Below, piece after piece: positions 47,063 to 57,691 of a DNA stretch of 64,000 nt; the first letter of the stretch is position 1, and each line of letters opens with the position of its first letter. A program made the translations under genes and the position numbers. Source of the DNA: Straminergon stramineum. Taxonomy: Eukaryota > Streptophyta > Bryopsida > Hypnales > Calliergonaceae. The stretch lies in NCBI GenBank assembly GCA_963920665.1, contig OY987269.1, positions 9,426,501 through 9,490,500 of the forward strand. Direction: 5' to 3'. The notes beneath the pieces were generated by a model. That model saw only the letters and a program-made list of their open reading frames with translations, was not told where the DNA came from and did not search any database.

Positions 47063-47308
47063 ATAGGAATTTGTATGCATATATGTTGTGTAATATGTTA
47101 CACTATGTGATATGTTATTTGGAATTCAAGTACCATAAATTGAAATTTTCATTCTAGAATCTATAAAATCAAGTGTAGTATTTGATGTATTGATGAAATA
47201 CTTGGTTTAGATGTTTATTATATCCCTACTCAAATCAATAGTAATTTAGCATGACACTATATATGTCATTGTTGTGATGATATAAGAATTTTAAAAGTGA
47301 ACTTTAGG

Positions 47309-47475
47309 ATAAGGTAAGTGAGTCCATTATGGGCCAAATGGGAGTGATTTCATTGTAAACAAATTTATATCGCTGGTATGTTTTACAACTTGAATTTACA
47401 TCACTAATATGATTTTGCCCATAATAGGCTTGCTCTCATTTGGCATATATTTGGCTCATTTACCTTACCTTTGGA
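47309..47475. mobile_element. Small TIR element (~167 bp, AAGGTAAGTGAG ends)
   Basis: The left arm AAGGTAAGTGAGTCCATTAT with GGGCCAAATGGGAG pairs with the inverted right arm (AAAGGTAAGGTAAATGAGCC, then CCAAATGAGAGCAAGCCTAT). A central TTTATATCGCTGGTATG / TTTACATCACTAATATG direct repeat is present. Confidence 0.5.
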
Positions 47476-47504
47476 CTAGATTCACTTTCATAACACTATT
47501 AATT

Positions 47505-47638
47505 GTTGTGAGGTTTTGTTGCCTATTTGAAAATGAATAGGGCTCTAGGTTGTGATAAATTTATTTGAAAGAAATAGAAACACCAATGACCGAGAAAACA
47601 ACATGTAATTTTTTGGAAAGACAACAAAACCTCACAAC
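47505..47638 (+). mobile_element. Small TIR element (134 bp, GTTGTGAGGTTTTGTT ends)
   Basis: Perfect 16-bp inverted termini GTTGTGAGGTTTTGTT / AACAAAACCTCACAAC. A partial reverse copy lies at about 50428-50522, sharing GAAATAGAAACACCAATGAC. Confidence 0.65.
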
Positions 47639-47727
47639 ATCTTTAGTGAACCCAATGTGAAGCATCTGAAGTGGTAGAGTTTCTTTGATTTTGGATAAAT
47701 TTTGAGGTGTTCAATGGATCGTGAAAG

Positions 47728-47968
47728 AGATCTTGTGGTAATGTTGGAGGACCACCGGATGGCAATGGTATAAAGGGTGGTGGCTTTCCTCATAATAGAA
47801 GCTTGGATGGAACTAAGCTAAAAAACCCAATTACAAGCAAATCTATCAAGTTATTTCATTGTCTTGGTGAAGACGTGCTTGAAGATTTTGAGGATGACTT
47901 TGAAGGAGGCAAAGGAGCTAAAGGTGAAGTCAATGAAGACCAAGATGATGCATTAGAAAAAAATTGAG
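47728..47968 (+). pseudogene. Possible coding remnant, acidic C-terminus
   Basis: A stop-free stretch of about 80 codons, without a convincing start, reads GGPPDGNGIKGGGF, then SIKLFHCLGEDVLEDFEDDF, then an acidic/glycine-rich tail ending at TGA (47968). Its composition is more coding-like than the surroundings. I do not recognise it; it could be a decayed transposable-element gene or chance. Confidence 0.25.
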
Positions 47969-49782
47969 CCCAAGAACGGTCTGCTTCATAATGCAAAAAT
48001 TTGGATGGGAAAGAGCCTTCTAAACTCACTAATTGGGCCAAGATTTGCATGATGGGCTCAAACATTTGTCATGATTACCCAATCCATCTCCATGATCTCA
48101 TCTCCATTACCCAATTAATCTCTAAGATTTCTTGGTTTAGTCATGGAGGATGGCTAGCCCATGCCTCCCCACCAATTTTCACACACCAAGTGGCTACTAT
48201 CAACTTTAGTGGCCCTACATGGTAGTACTAATGAGGATGTGGACAACTTCATACTCACTTCAAGTAGTACTAAAATTAATAAGAAAACTCAAGGCCTCTT
48301 CACACTATGGCCATCCAAGTCGAGAGGCCATGGGATTGAGTGGCCAAACTTTGGTGAGAGTCCAAGGAAATGAGCAATAAATAGGCCAAAAAAACTAGGA
48401 ATTGGAGCCTTCGGCCAGCCATAGTGTGAAGCCTTCAAAGGCCAAAGTCCAAGCCCAAAATCCAAGCCCAAAGTCCAAACCTATTCCATTTTTTCGACTT
48501 CTAATCCATCCAATTTCTGAAATTTTCAATAAATTGTCACCCATGTGACAATTTTTTCAAGCAAAAGGTGAAAAAACATGAGAAAGGAGTCAAAAATGGC
48601 CTTGGAAAAATAATTACAGCACATGCTCTCATCATTAAACAAGGAATATGAAGGATATAAATGGAATAAAAAGGTGGCATTAAACATTGAAGGGAAGTAG
48701 GTTCATAGAATGCAAAGACTCCCCATTGTAATGGTGGAGACTAGGGTTCAAACCCCAATGGGGACACAAATAAATAAATAAACAAATAAGGGCATCCTAC
48801 CTATTTCTACAAAAACAGTCCGATCTAATGGCTAAGATTTTGTCAGATTTTGAAAAAAACTTGATGAACTCTCGATTAGAGTTTGGGTCGGCCAAAAATG
48901 GAGACCCAAACACTAATCGAGAGTCTGTTACCATGTAGGCATTTGGTTGCCATGTAGACAGACAAGTGGGTGACGGACTTTGGATTGTGCCTCCTTGTGT
49001 GAAGGCTCGAGAGGCCGAACTCTTGGGTTTCTGCAATCTCATTGGCTGAAATCGACGGACTCTCGACCTTGTGCCGTAGTGTGAAGTGGCCCTCAAAGCC
49101 CCTTAATGGGTTAAATTCCCTTGTAATGATCAAAGGATTGAAGGTTAATGAAGGCCCACATCATTTTGAGTTCTAAATCAACACATACTAAAGGATGTTT
49201 TGTTGTGATGTAGGTTGTCTACTAGTTAAAAACAGACACATATATAATTTTTATTAGTTTTATGATGGGAGTTTAGAAACTCAAAGGTCAATTGGTGGTT
49301 ATTTTAAGTTAGATTTTATGTTAGCTTTTAAGTTCCTCACTATATTTTTTAAATTTGATATGCTAAAAAAATTTATATATGTAAAGGCAATAGGGGGGCA
49401 TTTATGAGGATGGTATAGAAATAGATATATGATGAAGGAGGAGAGGAGAAAATATATTAGTTTCTTTTTAAAGTATAATGGTTATACTTAGACCTTAAGA
49501 TGAGGCAATAGACAAAGTTGGGAGGGATTCAAGTGCTATTGTATCTTATAAGTATAAGGGTTGCACTTAAAACTTAAAAGGAGGCAATAGACAAACTTGA
49601 TAGGAATTCAAGTATTATTGTATCTTACAAGTACTAAGGGTTCCATTCTAAGTTTAATGATTGTAGGTGAAGGTAAATTCACTAAATCAATAATGCATGT
49701 TCTTTTTTTTTTTTATCTATAAAGCAAGTGTTGTTGGGAAATCATTTTCATTTTACTATTGTGATTGGGTTGGGTGTTGGGA
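47969..49782. other. Intergenic stretch with inverted-repeat patches
   Basis: Inverted pair GGCCTCTTCACACTATGGC (48291-48309) and GCCATAGTGTGAAGCC (48418-48433). Hairpin at 48861-48928 with arms ACTCTCGATTAGAGTTTGGG and CCCAAACACTAATCGAGAGT. Further GCCGTAGTGTGAAGTGGCC near 49072. A B-box-like GGTTCAAACCC at 48745 followed by TAAATAAATA may be a SINE scrap. No gene. Confidence 0.45.
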
Positions 49783-50424
49783 TTAACCCCTAAATGTCCG
49801 AGGCATTGAAATCTGGTGTTGACAAAACTTTGAAGTTAAACAAAATTTCACCAGGGTTACTATTTGAAGTAGTTTATGTTTTTAAAAAATTATTTTTGAA
49901 GTCTAGTTTGAGCATCAAAAATCCGATTTTGAAAATGAATTATTATGATTTCTCTATACAAGATATTGTGCATGGGTGTCCATTGCAATCTTGACTTTTT
50001 GTAGTTTTGAGGGCCCTTGGAAATGAGCCTCAAGTACACTAGACTTTGGAGAAAAAATCACATCAAAAATTCATTTAAAAAAAATTGTAGAGTAGATTTT
50101 GCCAAGCTATAAATCGATTGGAGTTATGCATGTTTTGCTCTCTAACCTCAAATGTTTTTGGTGACCAACTTTTGAGATTTGATACGTAAAAAAAAGATTG
50201 AAAGACTTCAAATCACTTTTGTAGTTTTAACACCTTCATGATCAAACATTATAAATGATTTTGATGTGTTTTCTTTTCCTATGTGATTTTTAACATATCT
50301 AGTTTGAATTTTTACGATTACACTAATTCAAAAAAATTGATACAACTTATTACAATGTTGTCTTTTTGTCAATTTAGAGCAAATTCCTAAAAGCTCGGAA
50401 AAGCCTTGGGCATTTAGGGGTTAA
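49783..50424. mobile_element. TTAA-bounded element (642 bp)
   Basis: Left end TTAACCCCTAAATGTCCGAG; right end, inverted, TTAACCCCTAAATGCCCAAG. The terminal repeats are among the best preserved, with TTAA on both sides. The interior is AT-rich and non-coding. Confidence 0.75.
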
Positions 50425-50897
50425 GGTTTTCTTGTGGTCATTGGTGTTTCTATTTCTTTCACAAGCATTTCCTATAACTAAGAGTCTTGTGCTTTTCTAG
50501 ATAGGTAGCAAAAAACTCACAACACCATCCTTTACATCAAGTGTAAACAACCAAACATACCTTCAATGTTGTAGATGCATCATGCAAGGTGAAGAACAAA
50601 AAGTCAAGAAGTATGTGATACAATTATTCTTTGAAAACACTTTAGTGCAAAAGGTTCCTCAATCCGGTTTGACAATTTGTTTAGATGTGGGTTGTTGGTC
50701 ATGATAAACCCAATGCATCCATCACTAATACACCTTCTGGCCACTTTCACATGCTTGACATTCAAACAACCTTGCACATCAAATTCAATGTATTTCATGT
50801 GTATGTGAAGAAGCTTTGCATGCAACCAATCAACAACATCATGGGTACCAATGGTCCCAAAGGGCACAAAAGGGTAGAGAAACACTAGAATTTTTTT

Positions 50898-51049
50898 TTT
50901 GTTGAAGTCAACACAATCTAGTTGACATTTTTTGTTTCTTATAACAAAACACGTTAGATACTTAGATTCAATGCAAAATTTGTGTTGAATCTAGCGTGTT
51001 TGTTACAAGAAACAAAAAATGTCACCTAGATTGTGTTGACTTCAACAAA
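50898..51049. repeat. Near-perfect hairpin of ~150 bp
   Basis: The left arm begins TTTGTTGAAGTCAACACAAT and the right arm is its inverted counterpart ending at 51049. About 65-bp arms pair with only a few mismatches around a short loop near 50970-50985. This is either a foldback MITE or a precursor of small RNAs. Confidence 0.75.
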
Positions 51050-51392
51050 GTTTTCTTTTAATGAAAGAACTTCTCAATCAAGAAACTATTCCGTTCTCTT
51101 TTGTTGCTCTCACACTATGAATTGCCCCAAAAGACTCCTAGAGAACCCCCCTCCATGTCAATTGAAATAGGGTTTGAAATCCCGTCTATTAGTTGAGGAG
51201 CAACATGACCCTAGATGGCTCTTGTCAATTTGGAGGAGGACTCATCAAGAAGCCCCCCGGTCTATAACAATATCGAGTCCCAATTACAAGGCCTCTTAGT
51301 GATGATCAACTCTAAGATCATTCTTAGTCCTAACAATGCATTGGCCCTCAAAATGTAGTTCTATCTTTTGAATGGTACATAATTAGAGTTTC

Positions 51393-51751
51393 AAATTTGT
51401 ATCATTGGAAGAGTATCCAAAAGCACTTTGAGTAGGTACAACAAAATTCAAATTTAGACATTGGACAACCACTTTACTAAAAACAAGGTCAAAGTTAGAA
51501 ATTATAGATTGAGATTTTGGTAAACCTTGTTTATCAAAGCAAAATTTGGCCATTGACACTCCAAGTCTGGCCACATGTAGAGTGTCAATGGAAATTTTTT
51601 ACTTTGGCAGTAACTATGAATTGCTAAGACCTCAATCTATAATTTTGACTTTTACCTTGTTTTTTGAAGTGGTTGTCCTGTGTCTAAATTTGAATTTCCT
51701 TGTGCGTACTCAAAGTGCTTTTGGATATGCTTCCAATGATATGAATATCCA
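51393..51751. repeat. Long inverted repeat, ~170-bp arms
   Basis: The left arm (51393 to about 51565) contains ATCATTGGAAGAGTATCC, AAAAGCACTTTGAGTA, CATTGGACAACCACTT and GGCCATTGACACTCC. The right arm carries the inverse of each in reverse order up to 51751. The arms meet near 51570 with almost no spacer, so a transcript would form one long hairpin. Confidence 0.75.
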
Positions 51752-52550
51752 TTAGTGTAATTATACAAGAATCAAAAGTTAGAACTCCATTTGGAGGGTA
51801 AAAAATACAGGGTTACCGTTGAGGATGCTCTACTAACAGCACATCAAACTGCACAGTGGCAATACTGCAGTCAACTACTTAATTATCCCAAACCCCACGT
51901 TGAGGCATGGCTTGGAATCGCCAGATTGCATGAAGTTCCACTAATAAAGCTGCTATTCAAAGCACTTATTTTTCTTGTCATTACTAAAGGTTCCTTCAAC
52001 TTGTGTCAAAAAAAAAAGCAAAAGCAAAACAAAACAAAATGCTATTCAAAGTCATGCTGACTAGAAGAACTTCGGAGTTAGTTTGTGGGTAATTGAGGGG
52101 ACACCACCAGCACCAAATCGCCTCCAATCGGTCGCCCCTCCTGACCTTAACTTAGTGTGCATCGTCAATTATTAAAATGCACGGTTACAGACAATTCGGA
52201 CATCCGCAACATGGGTTTCAAATGTCAGTCATTTGGTTGCAGTTGTCGCAGTGGGCAAAAGTTGCTGCATCCCACTTCGGGCATCATCCCAACCTTAACT
52301 TAAGCTTAGCGTGCGTTTCAAGCCCAATGAAGAAGAGGTAGATGGATGGATGGATACATTGTTTACAGCAATCCAAGTTGGAGCTTAACTCATTCAATTT
52401 TATGGGGAATTGGAAGGTGTGTCCCCTCCAAACATAACTATGTCCAAGGAGAAAAAAAATTATTTCCACCACTCACATAACTATCCTGGCTGGACTCAAA
52501 GACCAATGTGAGTCCTTCTTTTGTAGTCATCAATATCTGCTGCAACACAG
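51752..52550. other. Mixed-composition stretch, no gene assigned
   Basis: An open frame at 51791-52060 reads RVTVEDALLTAHQTAQWQYC and LNYPKPHVEAWLGIARLHEV, which looks protein-like. It then runs into a poly-lysine simple repeat. I know no family for it. Region 52060-52350 is GC-richer and unassigned. It could be the remnant of a gene or retrocopy. Confidence 0.3.
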
Positions 52551-52675
52551 ACAAGAAAAAGAAACGACGTATTGGGATTCAAAATATGGCATACAAAAGA
52601 AAGAAAAAGAAAAAGAAACAACACATAGGGATTCAAAATATGGAAGACAAAGAAAGAAAAGAAAAAGAAAAAGAA
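52551..52675. repeat. Two tandem copies of a ~60-bp purine-rich unit
   Basis: Each copy contains GGGATTCAAAATATGG followed by a run of AAAGAAAGAAAA-type purines, first at about 52574 and again at about 52629. The open frame across it is low complexity and not a gene. Confidence 0.65.
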
Positions 52676-52802
52676 CCCAGCTGTGATTCATCATTTTTTG
52701 TATTATCATGCATTGAAAGGAACACAATCCTATTTGTGCTACAAATTCAATTGTCATCTCTTTGTTTCTACAATACCAATATAAACCTCAAGAAGGATGT
52801 AG

Positions 52803-53026
52803 AGAATACTAAATGTCCAATGGATCAGATGACAAGGAATCCTTCTATATAAGACAATTATAGTGTAAGTATTCATCCTCAAAAGTTTGTCTGAAAAGGG
52901 AGGTCTTGCACAAAAGTTTGACCTCCAATGATTGCCTCTTGAAATTTTTTTAAAGCAAATAATTCACACTACACCCAAAAGGATCAGATGATGTCCACAA
53001 TGACCAACCCATCCTTCTAGGATTAA
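52803..53026 (-). mobile_element. TTAA-type MITE, ~220-bp subfamily, reverse copy
   Basis: On the minus strand it starts at 53026 with TTAATCCTAGAAGGATGGGT. It contains GTGTGAATTATTTGCTTTAA, TCTTGCACAA-inverse and GGATTCCTTGTCATCTGATC blocks as in the 54167 copy. The right end near 52803 (TGGACATTTAGT) has lost a recognisable TTAA. Confidence 0.6.
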
Positions 53027-53358
53027 ATAGTATGTTACTATTTTGGAATGCACATTGTTGGCACATAAGGTAATTAAGCCTATGACATGTACAACACTGG
53101 ACATGCCTATTGCAATCCCAAATTTTTTTGTGGTGTACATGTGTCTTGAAAAATGTACCACAGAAGAAGAAATGGGACTGAATTAGGCTTGTCCAGAGTT
53201 GTGCCTGTCATAAGCTAAGTTACCTTACAACCACCACCAAACTAGATTGCCACTACAAGTAAATTGTGGCATAGAAAGGATGGCGACACAACATTTATTA
53301 TACCTTCTACTCTGTAACATAGAAATCAATCCATGGAAAATTACTACTGAAGACTAAT

Positions 53359-53583
53359 AAGGTAAGAGCACCCTAAAGTGTCCTTGCACCCAAAAAGCGT
53401 CAGAATTTACAGAGCATAATCATTTCAGGCTGTAAATATAAGTAAACAATACATAGCTTATTTGTTTTGACCTAAAATGATAAGAGGTGTACAATCCAGC
53501 TACATTTATGTTCTAGAATGAATCCCTGACATAGAATCTGACGCTTTTAGGTGCAGGGACGCTTTAGGGTGCTCTTACCTTAA
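53359..53583. mobile_element. TIR element (~225 bp) with long terminal arms
   Basis: Left arm AAGGTAAGAGCACCCTAAAG followed by TGTCCTTGCACCCAAAAAGCGTCAGA. The right arm, inverted, is AAGGTAAGAGCACCCTAAAG followed by CGTCCCTGCACCTAAAAGCGTCAGA. The arms are about 45 bp and nearly identical. The interior is AT-rich and has no similar copy in the window. Confidence 0.75.
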
Positions 53584-54166
53584 GCTTAGTTGACTAATGT
53601 ACTCCCCCCTCCCTCGATCACTGCGAGCTCCACAGATAAGCATCACCCCAGTTTTTTCCTGCACAAATCGTTACATAAGGGGCTCTCATGTCTGGCAATC
53701 CTGCGCCTCTGGAGAGATGGCACATTCTAAGGCAGTCTCTGCTCATGTCCTGCTCTCCTCTGCTCTGGCAAGTGGTGGTCCTGGGCTACTGCTGCAAGTA
53801 AGTGCTCAACTGCAAGCGCAAACTACAATACAATAATTCCACAAGGCACCCTGGCATCGTTCCAGTGCTCGTAACGTCTGTCCGAGGAATAGGAGGTTTA
53901 ATAGTTATCCATCTCCAATGCCTGGCCAGGAGTTCATTGATACGATAAAAAAGGAAAAGGCAAACAAAAAAAGCCACACAAAGGGGATCTACCTCAGACG
54001 TCTGTGCAAAGTTCATCGCATCCAAGGACATTGACTACATATATAAGCATATTATTCATGTTCATTTGAAATCACCGTACCCGAGCTCAAGCTTAGCTTA
54101 TGGAAGTTGGGAAAACCCAGCTTCCCAGCTTCAGTTGTCGGTGATGTTTCTGTCTGTCCTTGGGTA
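53584..54166. other. GC-richer unassigned stretch
   Basis: Composition is clearly higher than neighbours between 53590 and 54160, as in gene-proximal DNA of this window. Open frames on both strands are short and unrecognised. This may be the remnant or UTR of a gene, or a non-coding transcript. Confidence 0.3.
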
Positions 54167-54411
54167 ATAACCCTCGGATGCACGCCGGGATGGTTACCAT
54201 GGAAATCATCCCTTTTTTTGGTACCGTGTGAATCATTTGCTTAAAAATAAAGAAGGGAAGTTAGAGCAGTCATTCGAGGGGAAACTATTGTGCAAGACTT
54301 CGCCTATGCATACAAGTTTCTAAGGATGAGCATTTTTGTATTTGTCTTATGTGGAAGGATTCTTTGTCATTTGTCGGACAATTAATGTCTGAGGCATCTT
54401 TCTAGGGTTAA
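54167..54411 (+). mobile_element. TTAA-type MITE, ~220-bp subfamily, forward copy
   Basis: Begins ATAACCCTCGGATGCACGCC and ends CATCTTTCTAGGGTTAA. The interior matches the 26629 copy (GTGTGAATCATTTGCTTA, ATTGTGCAAGAC, GATGAGCAT, GGATTCTTTGTCATTTGTC). Confidence 0.65.
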
Positions 54412-54447
54412 TTTTGGAAGGATGCGCCCCCGCCCCCCTAACCCAAG

Positions 54448-54841
54448 TATGATAGAACCACCCATTTTCAACCAAGACCCCATGGGCAATCTATAGGTAT
54501 TGGGAAACTCAATAGAGACTATGATTGATTTCTAACCATCAATTCTTGGTTTCCAACCATCTTCTGACCATTAGTGTCACGACACATAGTATCTTTGGTT
54601 TTGAGAGCCAAAGTAGTCTTTGAATGAGTAGTTATGGAAGACTCCGTGTTGGGGTATGGGTCTAGACCAACTTTCGGCTTCCAGAACTCATAATAATTTC
54701 AATTCAAGGCATAAACTACCAAAAACATTACAATCCCGGTGATTTCTATCTTTCTACATTGCAAAAAATTTAAATTGCCTTGTCTTGTCCAGAAAATGCA
54801 TGGAATCACTTAAGTGGTCCCCTATGAGTGGTTCTGCCATA
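54448..54841. mobile_element. Possible TIR element (TATGATAGAACCAC ends)
   Basis: The left end TATGATAGAACCACCCA pairs with the inverted right end TATGGCAGAACCACTCA, 394 bp apart. The termini are short and only one copy is present, so this remains tentative. Confidence 0.35.
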
Positions 54842-56261
54842 GACCAAATACTTTGATTATTGGACCATTAGGTTCATTCTTTGATTCTACAGTTAAGGGT
54901 GAAGTTGTCCATGGGACCTTTTAGGTGTACACCATCCTTACAAGATTAAGTTTCAAATTTTGTGTCGTAGAAAGTATCAAGTATTGACAACCATTTGAGA
55001 ATCTAAGGTAGAAACATCCATTCTTGTTCATTTAAGTGGATGTATACATATAGATGGAGTCAAAATCACAATTAGGTGTTATTTTTTGCCTTGTAGACAA
55101 AAAGGATTCATTGATATTAAGACAAAACACAAATAATTAGATTATTTTAGTATTTTTTTGAATTATACAATTCAAGGCTAGAAGAAACTTCAAAGTGTCA
55201 CTCAATAGGTACATGTTTGAAGTTCCTTGGGGAAAAAATCAAACCATTCACTAGAAGTTTGTTACTTTACATTTATAAAGCACTATGTGTAAAGTAGGAG
55301 CCATCCACAGTAAATGGTTTGAGGTCATATTGGCAACACTACAAAAGACATCTATTTGACAAAAATAGGGATAAACGACATTTGATAGTTCTACCTTATC
55401 CCTTCCAATTCTATTGTAGAGGAGTCTTTTCATTGTGACCATAAATCGATATTGCAGAATATTTTCAACTTTAAATACAGTGGAACACAATTGCACAATT
55501 CTTTTCTACTTTCTCTTTTGAAAATGTATGAATTTTTGTTTTCAGCAAGTAACATATAAACTTTAATCATAATCTTAACTCTCCCTATTGTACACAAATC
55601 AACTTAAATTTATGATTTTAAATGGGGGTTTCTTAGCTTTAATCCTAAGCATGGACATATTATAATGACTATTAATCATGTGCTTATCTATTGACTAGAC
55701 AGCTTGACTATTCCTTTGTTCTATAAAAACATAAGTGAAAGTCATTTATGACACATATACTCTTTATCCCCTACATCCTTATAGAGTTAAAAGTAGCTAA
55801 AGACTTTCTTACATGACTTCTTTTTCATTAGCCCATATAACAAAAAAACTATGATGAAAATGCCATTAAACTAGCTTCAAAAAATGTAAAAAAATTATAA
55901 ACCAACTTTTAAACTCCTAAAGCTCCTAAAATACTCAACCCTCTCTGATGACACATTTTCTATTTGCACATTCTCTACATATTGTCTTAATATATCATAT
56001 TATATATAAAAAAAACTATAGTAATAGGATGGCTTCCTCTCTAGTGATACATGTTTAATTCTATACTCCATCAGTATCCTTAATATCAATTATATTATGT
56101 ATAATAATTATAATAAAATAGTTTTCATATGTCAAGTCATGCATACATGAAGGAGGCGCACTAATCTTCTTAGAAGCAATGTCATGAAAACAATTTGAGT
56201 CTATAATAATATCACTTTTACATACATCACTATCGTAATATTCTTGAATAGGAAAGAAACA
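54842..56261. other. AT-rich intergenic stretch, nothing recognised
   Basis: No gene or paired terminal repeat found. Confidence 0.4.
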
Positions 56262-56620
56262 GGTCTTTCTATAGTGTCACTATACCTCAAATTATTCTTT
56301 GTATAGTTATCCACAATTCATGGATAGGACTTCAAGCTTGAATCTAAGATTTTATTCTAAGAATTATTTTTTGTATAGCAACCTTTAATTCAAGGACAAT
56401 CAAATTTGAATTCAAGAGTTTATATCAAGAATATTCCTTGTCGTGTACTCATAGTCCATGGACAATGAAGTTTGAATCCATATCACTATACCAAGAATTA
56501 TTCTTTGTATAGTGACCCACAATTTATAGACAGTCATGCTTAAATCCAAGATTTTATATCAAATATTATTCCTTGTATAGTGATCCAAAATCCATTGATT
56601 GTAAATCTCAAATCCAAATT
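56262..56620 (+). repeat. Tandem array of ~68-bp units (five copies)
   Basis: The phrase ATTATTC(T/C)TTGTATAG recurs at about 56291, 56363, 56431, 56497 and 56565, a spacing of 66-72 bp. Each is followed by CACAATTCATGGACA-like and CTTGAATC.AAGATTTTAT-like blocks. Confidence 0.7.
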
Positions 56621-57691
56621 TTATCTAGTCAAAGAGACTCAATCAAGGAGAAGCAAAAAAACTCTTGGCCAAAATTTGAAGTGAATGTTATGATGACATA
56701 TTAGAACTGACTATTACTATTAACCATTACCCCCTAACCCTAAAAGACAATGCAAATGTTTTGAATGCAATGGATGAATTTCAAGAGTACCCTAAAAAAT
56801 AGACTTCTTCAATGAAAACTCATATCTTTTATGGTTGATCACCTTGGTGATAGGTCTTACCTTTGAAGGCAAATTTGGTCATGATTAATATGTCGATAAT
56901 GTTATAGAGCTCCATTATATAAACACTTGCATAGACTTCAAGAGTGCGGAGGGGGGTCCTCACGAGGGAGGTCTTCAAATACAAGGGTCTTCAAGAAGGG
57001 TTTGAGGGCTTTGTGGGCCTTTGGTAACTATCCTTGTAACGGTTTGGTTGATTCTTGTGTATTGCAACAATCACTAGGGTTTGAGGTTTAGTTGATTCTT
57101 GAGCATTGTTGCAATCTTTGTGATTTGAGTTTTTTCTCTCTCATTTTTCCAAATAATTTCCGAATTTTTCAATAACAATTTGAAGTTCAAAGCAATTGAA
57201 AATTCTCTACCATGTCGATTCCTTACATATTCACTTATACAGCTCTAGCTTTGGCATGCGCACTCGTCACCTACTCTCTGCTCAAAGTCTCAAATTTGGC
57301 ATCTTCTCGCGCTCGACACAACACTCCACTCCATGTATGAGGATGGATCACTAAAGACAATTTAGGTCAACAATTTAAAATCAAACTTGCAAAAGTCTTG
57401 ATGTGAAGTGCTTCATCTTCAAATCAATTAGCTTGTGGAACCTTTTGAGAATGGTTCATGGTATCTAAATGCGAAGTCTTTTGATGATTTGTTATAATAT
57501 CTATTGGATGTGTAAGCAACGATTTCATGTTGTGTTGTAATGGAGCCAGAAGATGGTATCAATTTTTTTCAAGTGTTCAAATCTTTAGAGAACAAAAATC
57601 CTTGTAGACATGAAATTGATGTCTTATGAGAAATCTAGGGTTTACACTTGGAAAAATCAAGAACTAAAAGGATTACAAGAGTTGGTGATAA
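56621..57691 (+). promoter_or_regulatory. Upstream region of the RSPH1-like gene
   Basis: AT-rich, with no regulatory motif that I can name. Somewhat richer composition at 57230-57330 may mark the transcribed or promoter part. The promoter and 5' UTR must lie in this interval or before it. Confidence 0.35.

Noticed and set aside
48745..48755. tRNA-like B-box GGTTCAAACCC
   Set aside because: No A box at the right distance and no cloverleaf can be drawn; at most a SINE scrap.
52508..52852. 114-codon lysine-rich frame
   Set aside because: Translation of a purine-rich simple repeat and part of a TTAA element; not a gene.
56729..56760. Left-end-like TACCCCCTAACCCTAAAAGAC
   Set aside because: No intact TTAA and no matching right end found downstream.
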